Shown here: positions 28,801 through 63,906 of the stretch, piece after piece
How positions within the stretch are numbered: position 1 is the first letter of the stretch
Layout of the letters: the number at the start of each line of letters is the position of its first letter
Assembly: GCF_963678635.1 (NCBI RefSeq)
Contig: NC_087063.1
Location: 71,693,617 to 71,757,616, forward strand
Origin: Symsagittifera roscoffensis
Lineage: Eukaryota; Xenacoelomorpha; Acoela; Convolutidae
DNA length: 64,000 nucleotides
Direction of reading: 5' to 3'
Position numbers and translations under genes: made by a program
The notes under the pieces: generated by a model
Seen by the model: the letters and a program-made list of their open reading frames with translations, nothing else
What the model was told of the DNA's origin: nothing
The model's database searches: none

Positions 28801-31800
28801 CGTAAGCCCCTCTCTCTTCTCCAGTGTAGTAACGAGGGCATCTAGTATGGTCTTCAATTGTCCCTTGTTCCGATATTCTCCTCCGTTAATGGCAATTTTT
28901 CAGAAATTGCGATTACTCATCTCCAACCTGAAATCACACGATGATGGCGTCCCACTGAGACTAGAAACGCGATTCATTACTCACAATGATTATCCTGAAT
29001 GGCGGCACTACCACCTGTGTCACAGGACTAGTTGCACCTTTTCATTTTTGTTTTATTTGAATGGTGCTGGCTGAGCGTCTATGAACAAATTGGTTTATTG
29101 AAAAAACATACCAAATCATGAATGAATTTTCTGTGGTTTAAATCGCGTCGCTAAAATTGAAATCATTGCTGGCATGGTGCAGTGTATGATCGTAACACTG
29201 GTATTAAGGGGTTGAATTTGATTTCCACTGGAGGAAACAACTATCAATTTCAGTACTTTTTCTAACAAAAATTGCATGACGTAAACCAAATTCTTGCTTC
29301 CGGGAATACAAATTTTACCGGCATCAGCTCTTGTTAATTTGCACTGTAGCAGCTTTCTCACAGATTAAACAGTTTTGTACTGAGACTCCATTAAATGTGC
29401 GTAACTCTGCTTTGGATCCTTGAAAAGACCAAAAACAATGATGAATGCGTACTATTTTGGTGTTGGAATGTTTACCAAATGATTTTTGGGACTCGTCTTT
29501 GGGCAGCTAATGTCCAGAAACGAAAATTCAGAACGTGACCTTGAAAGAAGATAAAAAAGTATAGGAAAAGAGACAAAACTCTGGACTTCTCTGGACTATT
29601 CTCCTCCAATATAGTTATCGCAATTCAGCTTGTGGCATTGAAAAAAGATCGAAAAATGTAGGAAAAAATATAGAAAAAAGAGGGTTAAAAAGATAGAAAA
29701 ACGAATATTTTCTTCCTTGTTTTTTATTGCAACGACTGTTCCAGTCTTCAGAGCAGTTGGTGGTTTAGAAGTTTGGCTCTCTATCGAAAACAGAAATTTT
29801 TGTTTTCATTCACAACCAGAGGATATCATATTCACTTTATATTGTTGTTTCTGACATTCTTATGTCTTTCATTCATGGTTGCTTTGGTCTTCTGATTCCA
29901 CATTGGGCGCTTCTCTCAACCCCTCGTTGGGACTTCTGATTGCTCGAATCGGGGATCAAACTTTCTTTCTCTGTTCTCAATGTAGTCGGTAGGTGTTAAT
30001 TGTGTTCCTGGAGCGAACAGGACCATAAGCTCACAAATTGTTTCGAGCATAGTTATCGCATGAACAGTGTAATCGCATTCGATTACACCTTTCGCCCCAG
30101 GACACTTTCCAGGGATTCGCGGATTTGAGAAATCCTCACATGTATCACTTCATGGCCATATTGTGTTGTCGTAAGCCCCTCTCTCTTCTTCAGTCTAGTA
30201 ATTAGGGCATCTAGTATGGTCTTCAATTGTCCCTTGTTCCGATATTCTCCTCCATTAATGGCAATTTTTCGGAAATTGCTATTACTCATCAACAACCTGA
30301 AATCACACGATGATGTCGTCCTACTGAGACTAGAAACGCGATTCATTACTCACAATGATTATCCTGAATGGCGGCACTACCACCTGTGTCACAGGACTAG
30401 TTGCACCTTTTCATTTTTGTTTTATTTGAATGGTGCTGGCTGGGCGTCTATGAACAAATTGGTTTATTGAAAAAACATACCACATCATGAATAATTTTCT
30501 GTGGTTTAAATCGCGTCGCTAAAATTGAAATCATTGCTGGCATGGTGCAGTGTATGATCGTAACACTGGTAATAAGGGGTTGAATTTGATTTCCACTGGA
30601 GGAAACAACTATCAATTTCAGTACTTTTTCTAACAAAAATTGCATGACGTAAACCAAATTCTTGCTTCCGGGAATACAAATTTTACCGGCATCAGCTCTT
30701 GTTAATTTGCACTGTAGCAGCTTTCTCACAGGTTAAACAGTTCTGTACTGAGACTCCATCAAATGTGCGTAACTCTGCTTTGGATCCATGAAAAGACCAA
30801 AAACAATGATGAATGCGTACTATTTTGGTGTTGGAATGTTTACCAAATGATTTTTGGGACTCGTCTCTGGGCAGCTAATGTCCAGAAACGAAGATTCAGA
30901 ACGTGACCTTGAAAAAAGATCAAAAAAGTATACGAAAAGAGAGAGAAAAAGGAGGATAAAAAGACAAAAAAGATAGAAAAAAGAATATTTTCTTCCTTGT
31001 TTTTTATTGCAACGACTGTTCCAGCCCTCAGAGCAGTTGGTGGTTTAGAAGTTTGGCTCTCTATCGAAGACAGAAGTTTTTGTTTTCATTCACAACCAGA
31101 GTATATCATATTCACTTTAAATTGTTGTTTCTGACATTCTAATGTCTTTCATTCATGGTTGCCTTAGTCTTCTGATTCCACATTGGGCGCTTCTCTCAAC
31201 CCCTCGTTGGGACTTCTGATTGCTCAAATCTTGGCTCAAACTCTCTTTCTCTGTTCTCAATGTTGTCGGTAGGTGTTAATTGTGTTCCTGGAGCGAACAG
31301 GGCCATATGCTCACAATTTGTTTCGAGCATAGTTATCGCATGAACAATGTAATCGCATTCGATTACACCTTTCGCTCCAGAACACTTTCCAGGGATTCCG
31401 CGGATTTGAGAAATCCTAACATGTATCACTTCGCGGCCATATTGTGTTGTCGTAAGCCCCTCTCTCTTCTTCAGTCTAGTAATGAGGGCATCTAGTATGG
31501 TCTTCAATTGTCCCTTGTTCCGATATTCTCCTCCATTAATGGCAATTTTTCGGAAATTGCGATTACTCATCTCCAACCTGAAATCACTTGATGATGGCGC
31601 CCCACTGAGACTAGAAACGTAATCCGTTACTCACAATGATTATCCTGAATGGCGGCACTACCACCTGTGCCACAGGACTAGTTGCACCTTTTCATTTTTT
31701 GTTTCATTTGAATGGTGCTGGCTGAGCGTCTCTGATTAAATTGGTTTATTGAAAAAACATACCACATCATGGATGAACTTTCTGCGGTTTAAGTCGCGGC

Positions 31801-34800
31801 GCTAAAATTGATTTCACTGCTGGCCTGGTGCAGTGTATGATCGTAGCACTGGCAATAAGGGGTTGAAATTGATTTCCATTAGAAGAAACAACTATCAATT
31901 TTTGTACTTTTAAAACGAAAATTGCATCACGTAAACCAAATTCTTTCTTCCGGGAAAACGAATTTTAACGGTATCAGCTCTTGTTAATTTGCACTGTAGC
32001 AGCTTTCTCCCAGGTTAAACAGTTCTGTACTGAGACTCCATTAAATGTGCGTAACTCTGCTTTGGATCCATGAAAAGACCAAAAACAATGATGACTGCGT
32101 ACTATTTTGGTGTTGGAATGTTTACCAAATGATTTTTGGGACTCGTCTTTGGGCAGCTAATGTCCAGAAACGAAGACTCAAAACGTGACCTTGAAAAAAG
32201 ATCAAAAAAGTATAGGAAAAGAGACAGAAAAATGAGGATAAAAAAGACAAAAAAGATAGAAAAAAGAATATTTTCTTCCTTGTTTTTTATTGCAACGACT
32301 GTTCCAGCCCTCAGAGCAGTTGGTGGTTTAGAAGTTTGGCTCTCTATCGAAAACAGAAGTTTTTGTTTTCATTCACAACCAGAGTATATCATATTCACTT
32401 TAAATTGTTGTTTCTGACATTCTAATGTCTTTCATTCATGGTTGCCTTAGTCTTCTGATTCCACATTGGGCGCTTCTCTCAACCCCTCGTTGGGACTTCT
32501 GATTGCTCAAATCTTGGCTCAAACTCTCTTTCTCTGTTCTCAATGTTGTCGGTAGGTGTTAATTGTGTTCCTGGAGCGAACAGGGCCATATGCTCACAAT
32601 TTGTTTCGAGCATAGTTATCGCATGAACAATGTAATCGCATTCGATTACACCTTTCGCTCCAGGACACTTTCCAGGGATTCCGCGGATTTGAGAAATCCT
32701 AACATGTATCACTTCGCGGCCATATTGTGTTGTCGTAAGCCCCTCTCTCTTCTTCAGTCTAGTAATGAGGGCATCTAGTATGGTCTTCAATTGTCCCTTG
32801 TTCCGATATTCTCCTCCATTAATGGCAATTTTTCGGAAATTGCGATTACTCATCTCCAACCTGAAATCACTTGATGATGGCGTCCCACTGAGACTAGAAA
32901 AGTAATCCGTTACTCACAATGATTATCTCGAATGGCGGCACTACCACCTGTGCCACAGGACTAGTTGCACCTTTTCATTTTTTGTTTTTTTTGAATGGTG
33001 CTGGCTGAGCGTCTATGATTAAATTGGTTTATTGAAAAAACATACCACATCATGAATGAACTTTCTGCGGTTTAAGTCGCGGCGCTAAAATTGATTTCAC
33101 TGCTGGCCTGGTGCAGTGTATGATCGTAGCACTGGCAAAAAGGGGTTGAAATTGATTTCCATTAGAAGAAACAACTATCAATTTTTGTACTTTTAAAACG
33201 AAAATTGCATCACGTAAACCAAATTCTTTCTTCCGGGAAAACGAATTTTAACGGTATCAGCTCTTGTTAATTTGCACTGCAGCAGCTTTCTCACAGGTTA
33301 AAAAGTTTTGTACTGAGACTCCAATAAATGTGCGTAACTCTGCTTTGGATCCATGAAAAGACCAAAAACAATGATGACTGCGTACTATTTTGGTGTTGGA
33401 ATGTTTACCAAATTATTTTTGGGACTCGTCTTTAAGCAGCTAATGTCCAGAAACGAAGATTCAGAACGTGACCTTGAAAAAAGATCAAAAAAGTATAGGA
33501 AAAGAGACAGAAAAATGAGGATAAAAAAAGACAAAAAAGATAGAAAAAAGAATATTTTCTTCCTTGTTTTTTATTGCAACGACTGTTCCAGCCCTCAGAG
33601 CAGTTGGTGGTTTAGAAGTTTGGCTCTCTATCGAAAACAGAAGTTTTTGTTTTCATTCACAACCAGAGTATGTCATATTCGCTTTAAATTGTTGTTTCTG
33701 ACATTCTAATGTCTTTCATTCATGGTTGCCTTAGTCTTCTGATTCCACATTGGGCGCTTCTCTCAACCCCTCGTTGGGACTTCTGATTGCTCAAATCTTG
33801 GCTCAAACTCTCTTTCTCTGTTCTCAAGGTTGTCGGTAGGTGTTAATTGTGTTCCTGGAGCGAACAGGGCCATATGCTCACAATTTGTTTCGAGCAGAGT
33901 TATCGCATGAACAATGTAATCGCATTCGATTACACCTTTCGCTCCAGGACACTTTCCAGGGATTCCGCGGATTTGAGAAATCCTAACATGTATCACTTCG
34001 CGGCCATATTGTGTTGTCGTAAGCCCCTCTCTCTTCTTCAGTCTAGTAATGAGAGCATCTAGTATGGTCTTCAATTGTCCCTTGTTCCGATATTCTCCTC
34101 CATTAATGGCAATTTTTCGGAAATTGCGATTACTCATCTCCAACCTGAAATCACACGATGATGGCGTCCCACTGAGACTAGAAACGTAATCCGTTACTCA
34201 CAATGATTATCCTGAATGGCGGCACTACCACCTGTGCCACAGGACTAGTTACACCTTTTCATTTTTTGTTTTATTTGAATTATGCTGGCTGAGCGTCTAT
34301 GATTAAATTGGTTTATTGAAAAAACATACCAGATCATGAATGAACTTTTTGCGGTTTAAGTCGCGGCGCTAAAATTGATTTCACTGCTGGCCTGGTGCAG
34401 TTTATGATCGTAGCACTGGCAATAGGGGGTTGAAATTGATTTCCATTAGAAGAAACAACTATCAATTTTTGTACTTCTAAAACGAAAATTGCATCACGTA
34501 AACCAAATTCTTTCTTCCGGGAAAACGAATTTTAACGGTATCAGCTCTTGTTAATTTGCACTGTTGCAGCTTTCTCTCAAGTTAAATAGTTCTGTACTGA
34601 GACACACATTAAATGTGCGTAACTCTGCTTTTGATCCATGAAAAGACCAAAAACAATGATGAATGCGTACTATTTTGGTGTTGGAATGTTTACCAAATGA
34701 TTTTTGGGACTCGTCTTTGGGCAGCTAATGTCCGGAAACGAAGATTTAGAACATGACCTTGAAAAAAGATCAAAAAAGTATAGGAAAAGAGACAGAAAAA

Positions 34801-36150
34801 GGAGGATAAAAAAGACAAAAAAGATATAAAAAAGAATATTTTCTTCCTTGTTTTTTATTGCAACGACTATTCCAGCCCTCAGAGCTGTTGGTGGTTTAGA
34901 CGTTTGGCTGTCTATCGAAAACAGATATTTTTGTTTTCAATCACAACTACAGTATATCATGTTCAGTTCATATTGTTGTTTCTGACATTCTTATGTCTTT
35001 CATTCATGGTTGCCTTAGTCTTCTGATTCCACATTGGGCGCCTCTCTCTACGCGTCGTTGGGACTTCTTATTGCTCAAATCGGGGCTCAAATTCTCTTTC
35101 TCTGTTCTCAATGTATTCGGTAGGTGTTAATTGTGTTCCTGGAGCGAACAGGGCCATATGCTCACAAATTGTTTCGAGCATACTTATCGCATGAACAGTG
35201 TAATCGCATTCGATTAAACCTTTCTCCCCAGGACACTTTCCATGGATTCCGCGGATTTAAGAAATCCTCACATGGATCACTTCACGGCCATATTGTTTCG
35301 TCGTAAGCCCCTCTCTCTTCTCCAGTATAGTAATGAGGGCCTCTAGTTCGGTCTTCAATTGTCTCTTGTTCCGATATTCTCCTCCGTTAATGGCAATTTT
35401 TCGGAAATTGCAATTACTCATCTCCAACCTGAAATCACACGATGATGGCGTACCACTGAGACTAGAAACGTAATACATTACTCACAATGATTATCCTGAA
35501 TGGCGGCACTACCATGTGTGCCACAGGACTAGTTGCACCTTTTCATTTTTGTTTTATTTGAATGGTGCTGGCTGAGCGTCTATGAACAATTTGGTTTATT
35601 GAAAAACATTCCACATCATGAATGAATTTTCTGTGGTTTAAGTCGCGTCGCTAAAATTGATTTCACTGCTAGCATGGTGCAGTGTATGATCGTAACACTG
35701 GCAATAAGGGTTGAAATTGATTTCCACTGGAAGAAACAACTATCAGTTTTTGTAATTTTTCTAACGACATTGCATGACGTAGACCAAATTCTTGCTTCCG
35801 GGAAAACAACTATTGACGGTATCAGCTTTCTCGCAGGTTAAACAGTTCTGTACTGAGACACACAGTAAATGTGCGTAACTCTGCTTTGGATCCATGAAAA
35901 GACCAAGAACAATATTGAATGCGTACTATTTTTGTGTTGGAATGTTTACCAAATGAATTTCGGAACTCGTCTTTGGGTCAACAATCGTCCAAAAACAAAT
36001 ATTTAGCACGTCATCGTGAAAAAAAATCGAGAAATTATAGGAAAAAAGATAGAAAAAGGAGGATAAAAAGATAGAAAAAAGAACATTTTCTTCCTTGTTT
36101 CTTACTGCAACGACTGTTCCAGCCCTCAGAGCAGTTGATGGTTTAGAAGA
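22811..36150 (+). repeat. short (B-type) units of about 1.28 kb
   Basis: Ten consecutive B-type units lie here plus a partial last one. Each has an A+G-rich run, then GCAACGACTGTTCCAGCCC, then an open minus-strand frame, then the A-box-like block. One unit (29200-30567) is about 90 bp longer because of a patch near 29550-29640 that re-duplicates the start of the purine run. The last unit stops after CAGAGCAGTTGATGGTTTAG and continues into sequence shared with 38230 onward. Confidence 0.85.
27224..27646 (-). other. longest copy of the recurring array open frame (140 codons)
   Basis: The frame starts MEMSNRNFRKIAINGGEYRN and runs through a basic KTILDALITRLKKREGL stretch to IRGIPGKCPGAKGVIECDY. 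Versions of 126 codons recur at 31196-31576, 32479-32859 and 33763-34143. Shorter versions include 17271-17522, 20151-20402, 21423-21686, 25995-26366 and 30083-30346. The first copy (about 14400-14640) has an in-frame stop, and the C-terminal part shifts frame between copies. I recognise no domain. A splice-acceptor-like GATTTCAG lies just before the MEMSN methionine in several copies, so it might be an exon relic. Differences between copies look mostly non-synonymous, arguing against current constraint. Confidence 0.35.
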
Positions 36151-36680
36151 AAACATTCCAGAACTTTGTCGTGTTGTCAAAAATTTCGATCACTTTTTGC
36201 AATTATGGTTATCGAGTGTTCCAAGCCAGAAGTTTGGATGAATTCACAAACTTTCGATAACAATTTTGATCTAAAGCTTCTAGCAAAAACGCGAGCGCTA
36301 CAATTTTTCTCGTCGATTTTTTAATTTATTGTTTCAATTTGTAGGCAGTTATTAGGCCAAAAGGACATAATTTTTGATAAAAACCTGCGTAGAATGAAAA
36401 ATGCAACCAATATAGCGATTTTCTGGGAAAATCTCTGCTACGGCTGCTTTGAATCCTTTCCGTAATCGTATAAAATTTCATCTGGCTTAAAAACTTCATC
36501 AAGTTTATAAATTGATTCTTCTTTTTCGAAATAATGCGGAGAAGACCTGAGGCATGCATAAACGTGCGTTTCAGGCACGTGCGTGTCTATGAATTGCTTT
36601 TTAAAGTGCTGATCGCCTGGCTTGTAAGACTGATTAGGATAATGTGGCGAAATAATCTGGGTGAAATGTGAACTTCACGT
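36150..36680 (+). repeat. duplicated block, copy 1
   Basis: This is similar over its length to 38230-38890. Shared blocks include ATCGAGTGTT, CACAAACTTTCGAT, TTGTAGGCAGTTATTAGGC, TCTGCTACGGCTGCTTTGAA and GAAGACCTGAG. Both copies follow the purine run plus GACTGTTCCAGCCCTCAGAG that is also in the array units. The array B-type segment and this block may therefore be parts of one older mobile repeat. Confidence 0.8.
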
Positions 36681-36732
36681 TAAACGGGTTTGTCAAGATT
36701 TGTCGGAACATATAAAGTAAACAAAGGCTCAC

Positions 36733-37531
36733 CACTATCTTTTAGGTCCGCAAGTGGTGATGCTTGCTGGGTGTTGTCCTCGTCCACTACTTAACAATAA
36801 CAATTGTCAAAATTTGTCCCAAACTCCATAAGCGCATCAGATGTTTTAGTGATTGCTAGTTAATATTTACCATCCGCATCATCCACAGCTTCTTTGCTAT
36901 TCACTTCTGCGTATGGACCTCTTCAGCTAATCCACGGGGCTCTTCTTGTGCTTCCGCATCCAGCTGTGGGTTCTGTTTTTCTGAAATTACTATGAACAGT
37001 TGATTAGTAAGTACTCTTTTTTCAAGAAGCAAGCTCTAGATACTTCAATGTTTGCAATAATCACGTTTGGATGCTCTTTTTTTCGCTGCAGCCGGCTTTT
37101 GCAATTGCAACTTCTTTTTTGACTCGTTTCGTTTTTCGGCATCAACGTAACGTGTCCTTGTTCTTTCTCCAGGAGCGTTAACCCAAACCAATTATGAATT
37201 TGAGGGTGGTTGGGATCAGTCTTTGAGGATACAAAATTCATCATTGAGGCATGCCACCATGCCAGATCTTCAGGGTATCTGGCATCTTCCGGGCATCTGG
37301 CAACTCTCTCAGGACATCTGGCATGTCTTTCAACCGAAAGCTCGACATCGCTCCCGTTGTTTGAAAGAGGTTCGTAAGGTGAGATAACTGAACCGCATCG
37401 TGCGATATCACAGCGTGTGATGAAATTGCCAACTCCTGCTCTTTACAAAAATTGTTGAAAGCGTCGGTGATTTTTTTCTGCGCTTTTGCGCAAGCTTCTT
37501 CAAAGTATTTGGGAGATTTCTTCGGCAGCAT
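36733..37531 (-). pseudogene. broken multi-exon gene fragment of unknown family
   Basis: On the minus strand, 37531-37241 encodes KKSPKYFEEACAKAQKKITD and later MPDVLRELPDARKMPD. It ends in a TGA overlapping the start of a second frame (37244-36990). Downstream is an acidic stretch at about 36980-36870 (QNPQLDAEAQEEPRG, then in a shifted frame EVNSKEAVDDAD). This ends at a GTAAAT donor and joins in phase to an exon at 36786-36733 (VDEDNTQQASPLADLKDS) ending at GTGAGC. The splice phases and acidic bias suggest real exons. The frame changes suggest a decayed gene or an assembly error. No domain is recognised. Confidence 0.4.
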
Positions 37532-37559
37532 TTTTATGGGCAGATTTTAAGCAGAAAAT

Positions 37560-38150
37560 ATGTAAGCTATCTGAAATTGAAAAATTCATTTAAGAAGGAT
37601 ATTGATAAGGATAGAAAAAATGATGGAGAAAGATCAAGATAGAAAAAAATAGGAAATGAGGTGGAAAAAACATAATGAAAGAGAGTTTAAAAATAGAAAA
37701 AACGCTCGAAAAAGATGATTAAAAGAAAGAAAAACAAATAGAAAACAAAGCTCCAAAAAAGACAGAAAAAAAATAGAGAAGAAAGGTAGAAAGAAACATT
37801 AAAATAGTTAAGAAAAGAAAGTTGGAAAAGATCGAAAAAGAAGGCTCGAAAAAAAAGATAGAAAAAGATAGAAAAAATAATGGAGAAGGAAGGATTGAAA
37901 AAATGGCAGAAAAAAACCTAAATAAAAGATAGAAAAAAGATCGGAAAAAAGCATAGAAGAAGAAAGATACAAAAGATCAAAAAAGAAGGCCAGAAAAGAA
38001 ATAGAAAAAAGTTGAGAAAAAGGTCGAAAAAAATTTAAAAAGAAAGATAGAAAACATCGAAAAAAGTGGGCTCGAGAAACAGACAAAAATAGGAAAAAAG
38101 ATAGAAAAAGGAGGATCGAAAAAAAGACAAAACAAAGAAAAAAGAACTTT
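37560..38150 (+). repeat. 0.6-kb polypurine tract
   Basis: The plus strand is almost wholly A and G, built from irregular GAAAAA, GATAGAAAAA and AAAGATAG motifs with rare pyrimidines. It leads into TTTTTCTTCCTGGTTTTTTA and GACTGTTCCAGCCCTCAGAG, exactly as the much shorter purine runs in the array units do. It looks like an expanded version of that module. Such tracts can form triplex (H-) DNA; that is not shown here. Confidence 0.85.
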
Positions 38151-38229
38151 TTCTTCCTGGTTTTTTATTCGAACGACTGTTCCAGCCCTCAGAGCAGTTG
38201 GTGGTTTGAAAGTTTGGCTCTGTATCGAA

Positions 38230-38890
38230 AGTATTCGAGAACTTAATCGGGTAGAACCAGCCAAATGTTCTCAAAGTATTCCATCTATTTTTGCAAATAT
38301 GGATATCGAGTGTTGGAAGCCAGAAATTTGTACGATTTCACAAACTTTCGATTGCAATTTTGATCCAAAGCTACTGGCAAAAACGCGAGGGCGACAATTT
38401 TTTTCGTCGACCCTTTAATTTTTTTTGATTCAATCTGTAGGCAGTTATTAGGCTAAGTGAACATATTTTTTTTGATAAAAACCTGCGTTAAACGAAAATA
38501 GCACCAATATGGCGATTTTTTTGAAAATTTCTGCTACGGCTGCTTTGAATCACCTTCGGTAATTGGATAAAATTTTATCTGGATAAAAAAAAACTTCGTC
38601 AATTTCATAAATTGATTCTTCTATCGAAATATTGCGGGGAAGACCTGAGACATCTATAAACGTGCGCTTCAGGCCCTAAAACCCACGTGTATGATTCAGG
38701 TCTTCCCCATCATTATTAGAGAAAAGAATCAACTATCTTTATAAAAAGAATCGAAGCATGACGGGGGATGGCCTCAGACATGCATAAACGTGGGTTTCTT
38801 TGAATTGCTTTTTTAAACTGCTGATCGGCTGGCTTGAGAGTTTGATTGGAATAAGGTGGTGAAATAAATCCGGGTGAAATGGGATTTTAA
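38230..38890 (+). repeat. duplicated block, copy 2, interrupted by a foldback
   Basis: This is homologous to 36150-36680 as described there. Homology breaks at about 38670 and resumes at about 38760 (GACATGCATAAACGTG), the gap being the second arm and loop of the foldback. Confidence 0.8.
38600..38745. repeat. long imperfect inverted repeat (foldback)
   Basis: The left arm, about 38606-38664, includes ATTGATTCTTCTATCG, GGGGAAGACCTGAGA and ATAAACGTG. The right arm, about 38684-38740, is the reverse complement of the same order (CACGTGTATGATTCAGG, TCTTCCCC, AAAAGAATCAACT). Arms are roughly 55-60 nt with mismatches, separated by about 20 nt. Confidence 0.8.
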
Positions 38891-38937
38891 CTTTATTTGT
38901 TCTGACAAATCTTGACAAACCTGTATAAAGTTAAAAT
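38884..38937. repeat. perfect 13-bp inverted repeat
   Basis: ATTTTAACTTTAT at 38884-38896 is exactly complementary to ATAAAGTTAAAAT at 38925-38937. The 28-nt spacer itself holds TTGT and ACAAA complementarity. It lies immediately left of the 0.64-kb inverted-repeat arm. Confidence 0.85.
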
Positions 38938-38942
38938 TATTT

Positions 38943-39586
38943 CCCTGAAGAGGGATTTATTTCCCGAACGGTTCTTCGAAGATGTTTTGTTCTCCTATGA
39001 ATAATTTTCCAAAAATTAAAGGTTGCTCGACTGAAAACGGACTTAAATTAACACTAGCAGATTCTACAATTTTTTTGGCTGCTTTTTTCAAAAAAAAAAT
39101 GAATACAAAATTTTCCATACCGAAAAATAGCATAGCGATCAATTGAATATTAACTCTTGCCTTCACCTTTCGACACTGGTTTAGCAAAAAAATCGCAGAA
39201 TTATGCTAAGATAAATTTGTTGAAAATTTGACGAACCAAATAGGCAACTACAACCAAATGAGCAGTTTTGAAGGTAGCGTCGAACTTATCGTTGGATCAA
39301 AACTGTTTGATATACACGAGGAAAAATATTTTTGATCGAGAGTGTTTTAAACGCAAAATCATGTACAGCATAATCATGATATTGCATGAGATCGAATATT
39401 TATTTATCATATTGAAGACTTTTTGTCGTAGTAATTCGGCCTGCTATGAAAAATTCCGCAAATCCTTTGTCGGTTTAGAGGACGAAACGGGCTGAATACC
39501 AAATTTTTCAGACTGATGAAGTCTTCTCTCTCCCTGTCGCTCTTGTAAAAAAACTCAAACATCAAAAGATTACTTGGTTTCTTTTT
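38943..39586 (-). repeat. 0.64-kb repeat, inverted copy
   Basis: The minus strand matches 42691-43330 over essentially the whole length, from GAAACCAAGTAATCTTTTGA to CGGGAAATAAATCC. Both copies keep an open stretch reading RKVKARVNIQLIA and KKIVESASVNLSPFSV, without a family match. Substitutions and indels are scattered. It is probably a dispersed element of unknown class. Confidence 0.9.
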
Positions 39587-39589
39587 GTT

Positions 39590-40637
39590 CCGACTTTCGA
39601 TACGAAAGTAACAGAATATTTGTGCTCGGGGTGGGTTTTTTTTTTCTTCAGACAAATTTCGACTTTTTAACTAGCCATTTTTGACGAAATTTTTTTATAT
39701 CATTCAAAAGGTATTGTTGTCCTGAGCTCAAATTTGAAAAGATATTTCACCTGTGATCATTTTTCGTAAAGTTATGAGGGTTTAAAGATTGCCAATTTGG
39801 CTATTTTGACCAATTTGGGACAATTAACGCGCGATATAATTCGCGCTATTAACGCGTAAGCGGAGAATTAATCCGTCTTAAAATTGTTCCAAATTGGTTG
39901 CAAGAAGCTTATTTGCCATAATTGGTTTGTTACAAGGAGCGAAATCTATCCTTTTGTACTTTATATGGCGTGTAAGGGGGTGATTTTCATAAAAAATTTC
40001 AATTTTTAGTTTAAAAAATTTCATTTTATTTTTATTACATTTAATTTTTTGATGTTATTACTGCTCCATAAAACCTTAAAAGGCAGTCGGAACATTCAGG
40101 GCTTCGCCCTGATACGAGCAGTCTTGTTTAATTATGTTTTCTGTGTCAAATTTTCTTCATAAACCAATATTTGGTACTTACTAGCAATAATTTGGTCAAT
40201 GTTTTTGAAATATCAGCAGTGACAAATTAATGTTGGAACTGTGAGACTTTTGAACGGTTTTAATGTGGCGATAAACATTTATAATAGTCATAGTAAACTT
40301 ATGATTCAATTCAGCAAAAGGGATCTTGGTAATTAATTTGAATACTTCTGATTTTGTTTATTTTCTTATAAGATTCAAGATGTTGTAAAATAAATTATTT
40401 TTATGAATTCATATTTTGGCAGAACTTAGGCTGTATTTGAGGCTTTTCAAAATAGCATTCTGGATGCCACGCTATGCCTGATATGTTTTTTTTCAGATGT
40501 TGTGACTAGTTTCATTTAGAATAGATTCAGATGTTTTCCGTCTTACCATCGTTGTTAGTTGACTTTGAGCTCAATTAAATTAACCTTCAATACAAATTGG
40601 TTCTGCGTGGAGCTAATTGCCCTAGTGTTAGTCATCC
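39590..40637 (+). promoter_or_regulatory. upstream region of the DDX23 gene
   Basis: No coding signal is seen in this 1.0 kb of AT-rich sequence. It should include the DDX23 promoter and 5'UTR. The in-frame TAG at 40629-40631, just before the ATG, confirms the start codon. No clear TATA box or initiator can be assigned. Confidence 0.4.

Positions 40638-63906
<23,269 letters not shown>

Larger units (their letters stand above)
13505..36150 (+). repeat. 22.6-kb mosaic tandem array of about 14 units
   Basis: A landmark resembling GGCAATAAGGGGTTGA recurs near 15940, 18816, 20628, 22811, 24085, 25367, 26640, 27920, 29200, 30568, 31851, 33134, 34418 and 35700. Spacings are 2876, 1812, 2183, 1274, 1282, 1273, 1280, 1280, 1368, 1283, 1283, 1284 and 1282 bp. 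A second landmark (CCACATTGGGCGC) recurs in the same head-to-tail order. The left edge is a partial long unit, and the right edge breaks inside a unit near 36150. The 31.0-34.3 kb units are nearly identical, indicating recent amplification or homogenisation. Each unit carries a purine-rich run, a conserved minus-strand open frame and a SacII site (CCGCGG). I know no named repeat matching it. Confidence 0.95.

Noticed and set aside
13505-36150. CRISPR-like array
   Set aside because: The repeat unit is over 1.2 kb with no short repeat/spacer alternation, and the window is eukaryotic.
13505-36150. rDNA, 5S or histone-type tandem gene cluster
   Set aside because: No rRNA, 5S, snRNA or histone sequence is recognisable in any unit; the only recurring frames are of unknown type and decay between copies.
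37808-38274. Minus-strand phenylalanine/serine-rich open frames
   Set aside because: They are translations of the polypurine tract's pyrimidine strand, which rarely contains stops.
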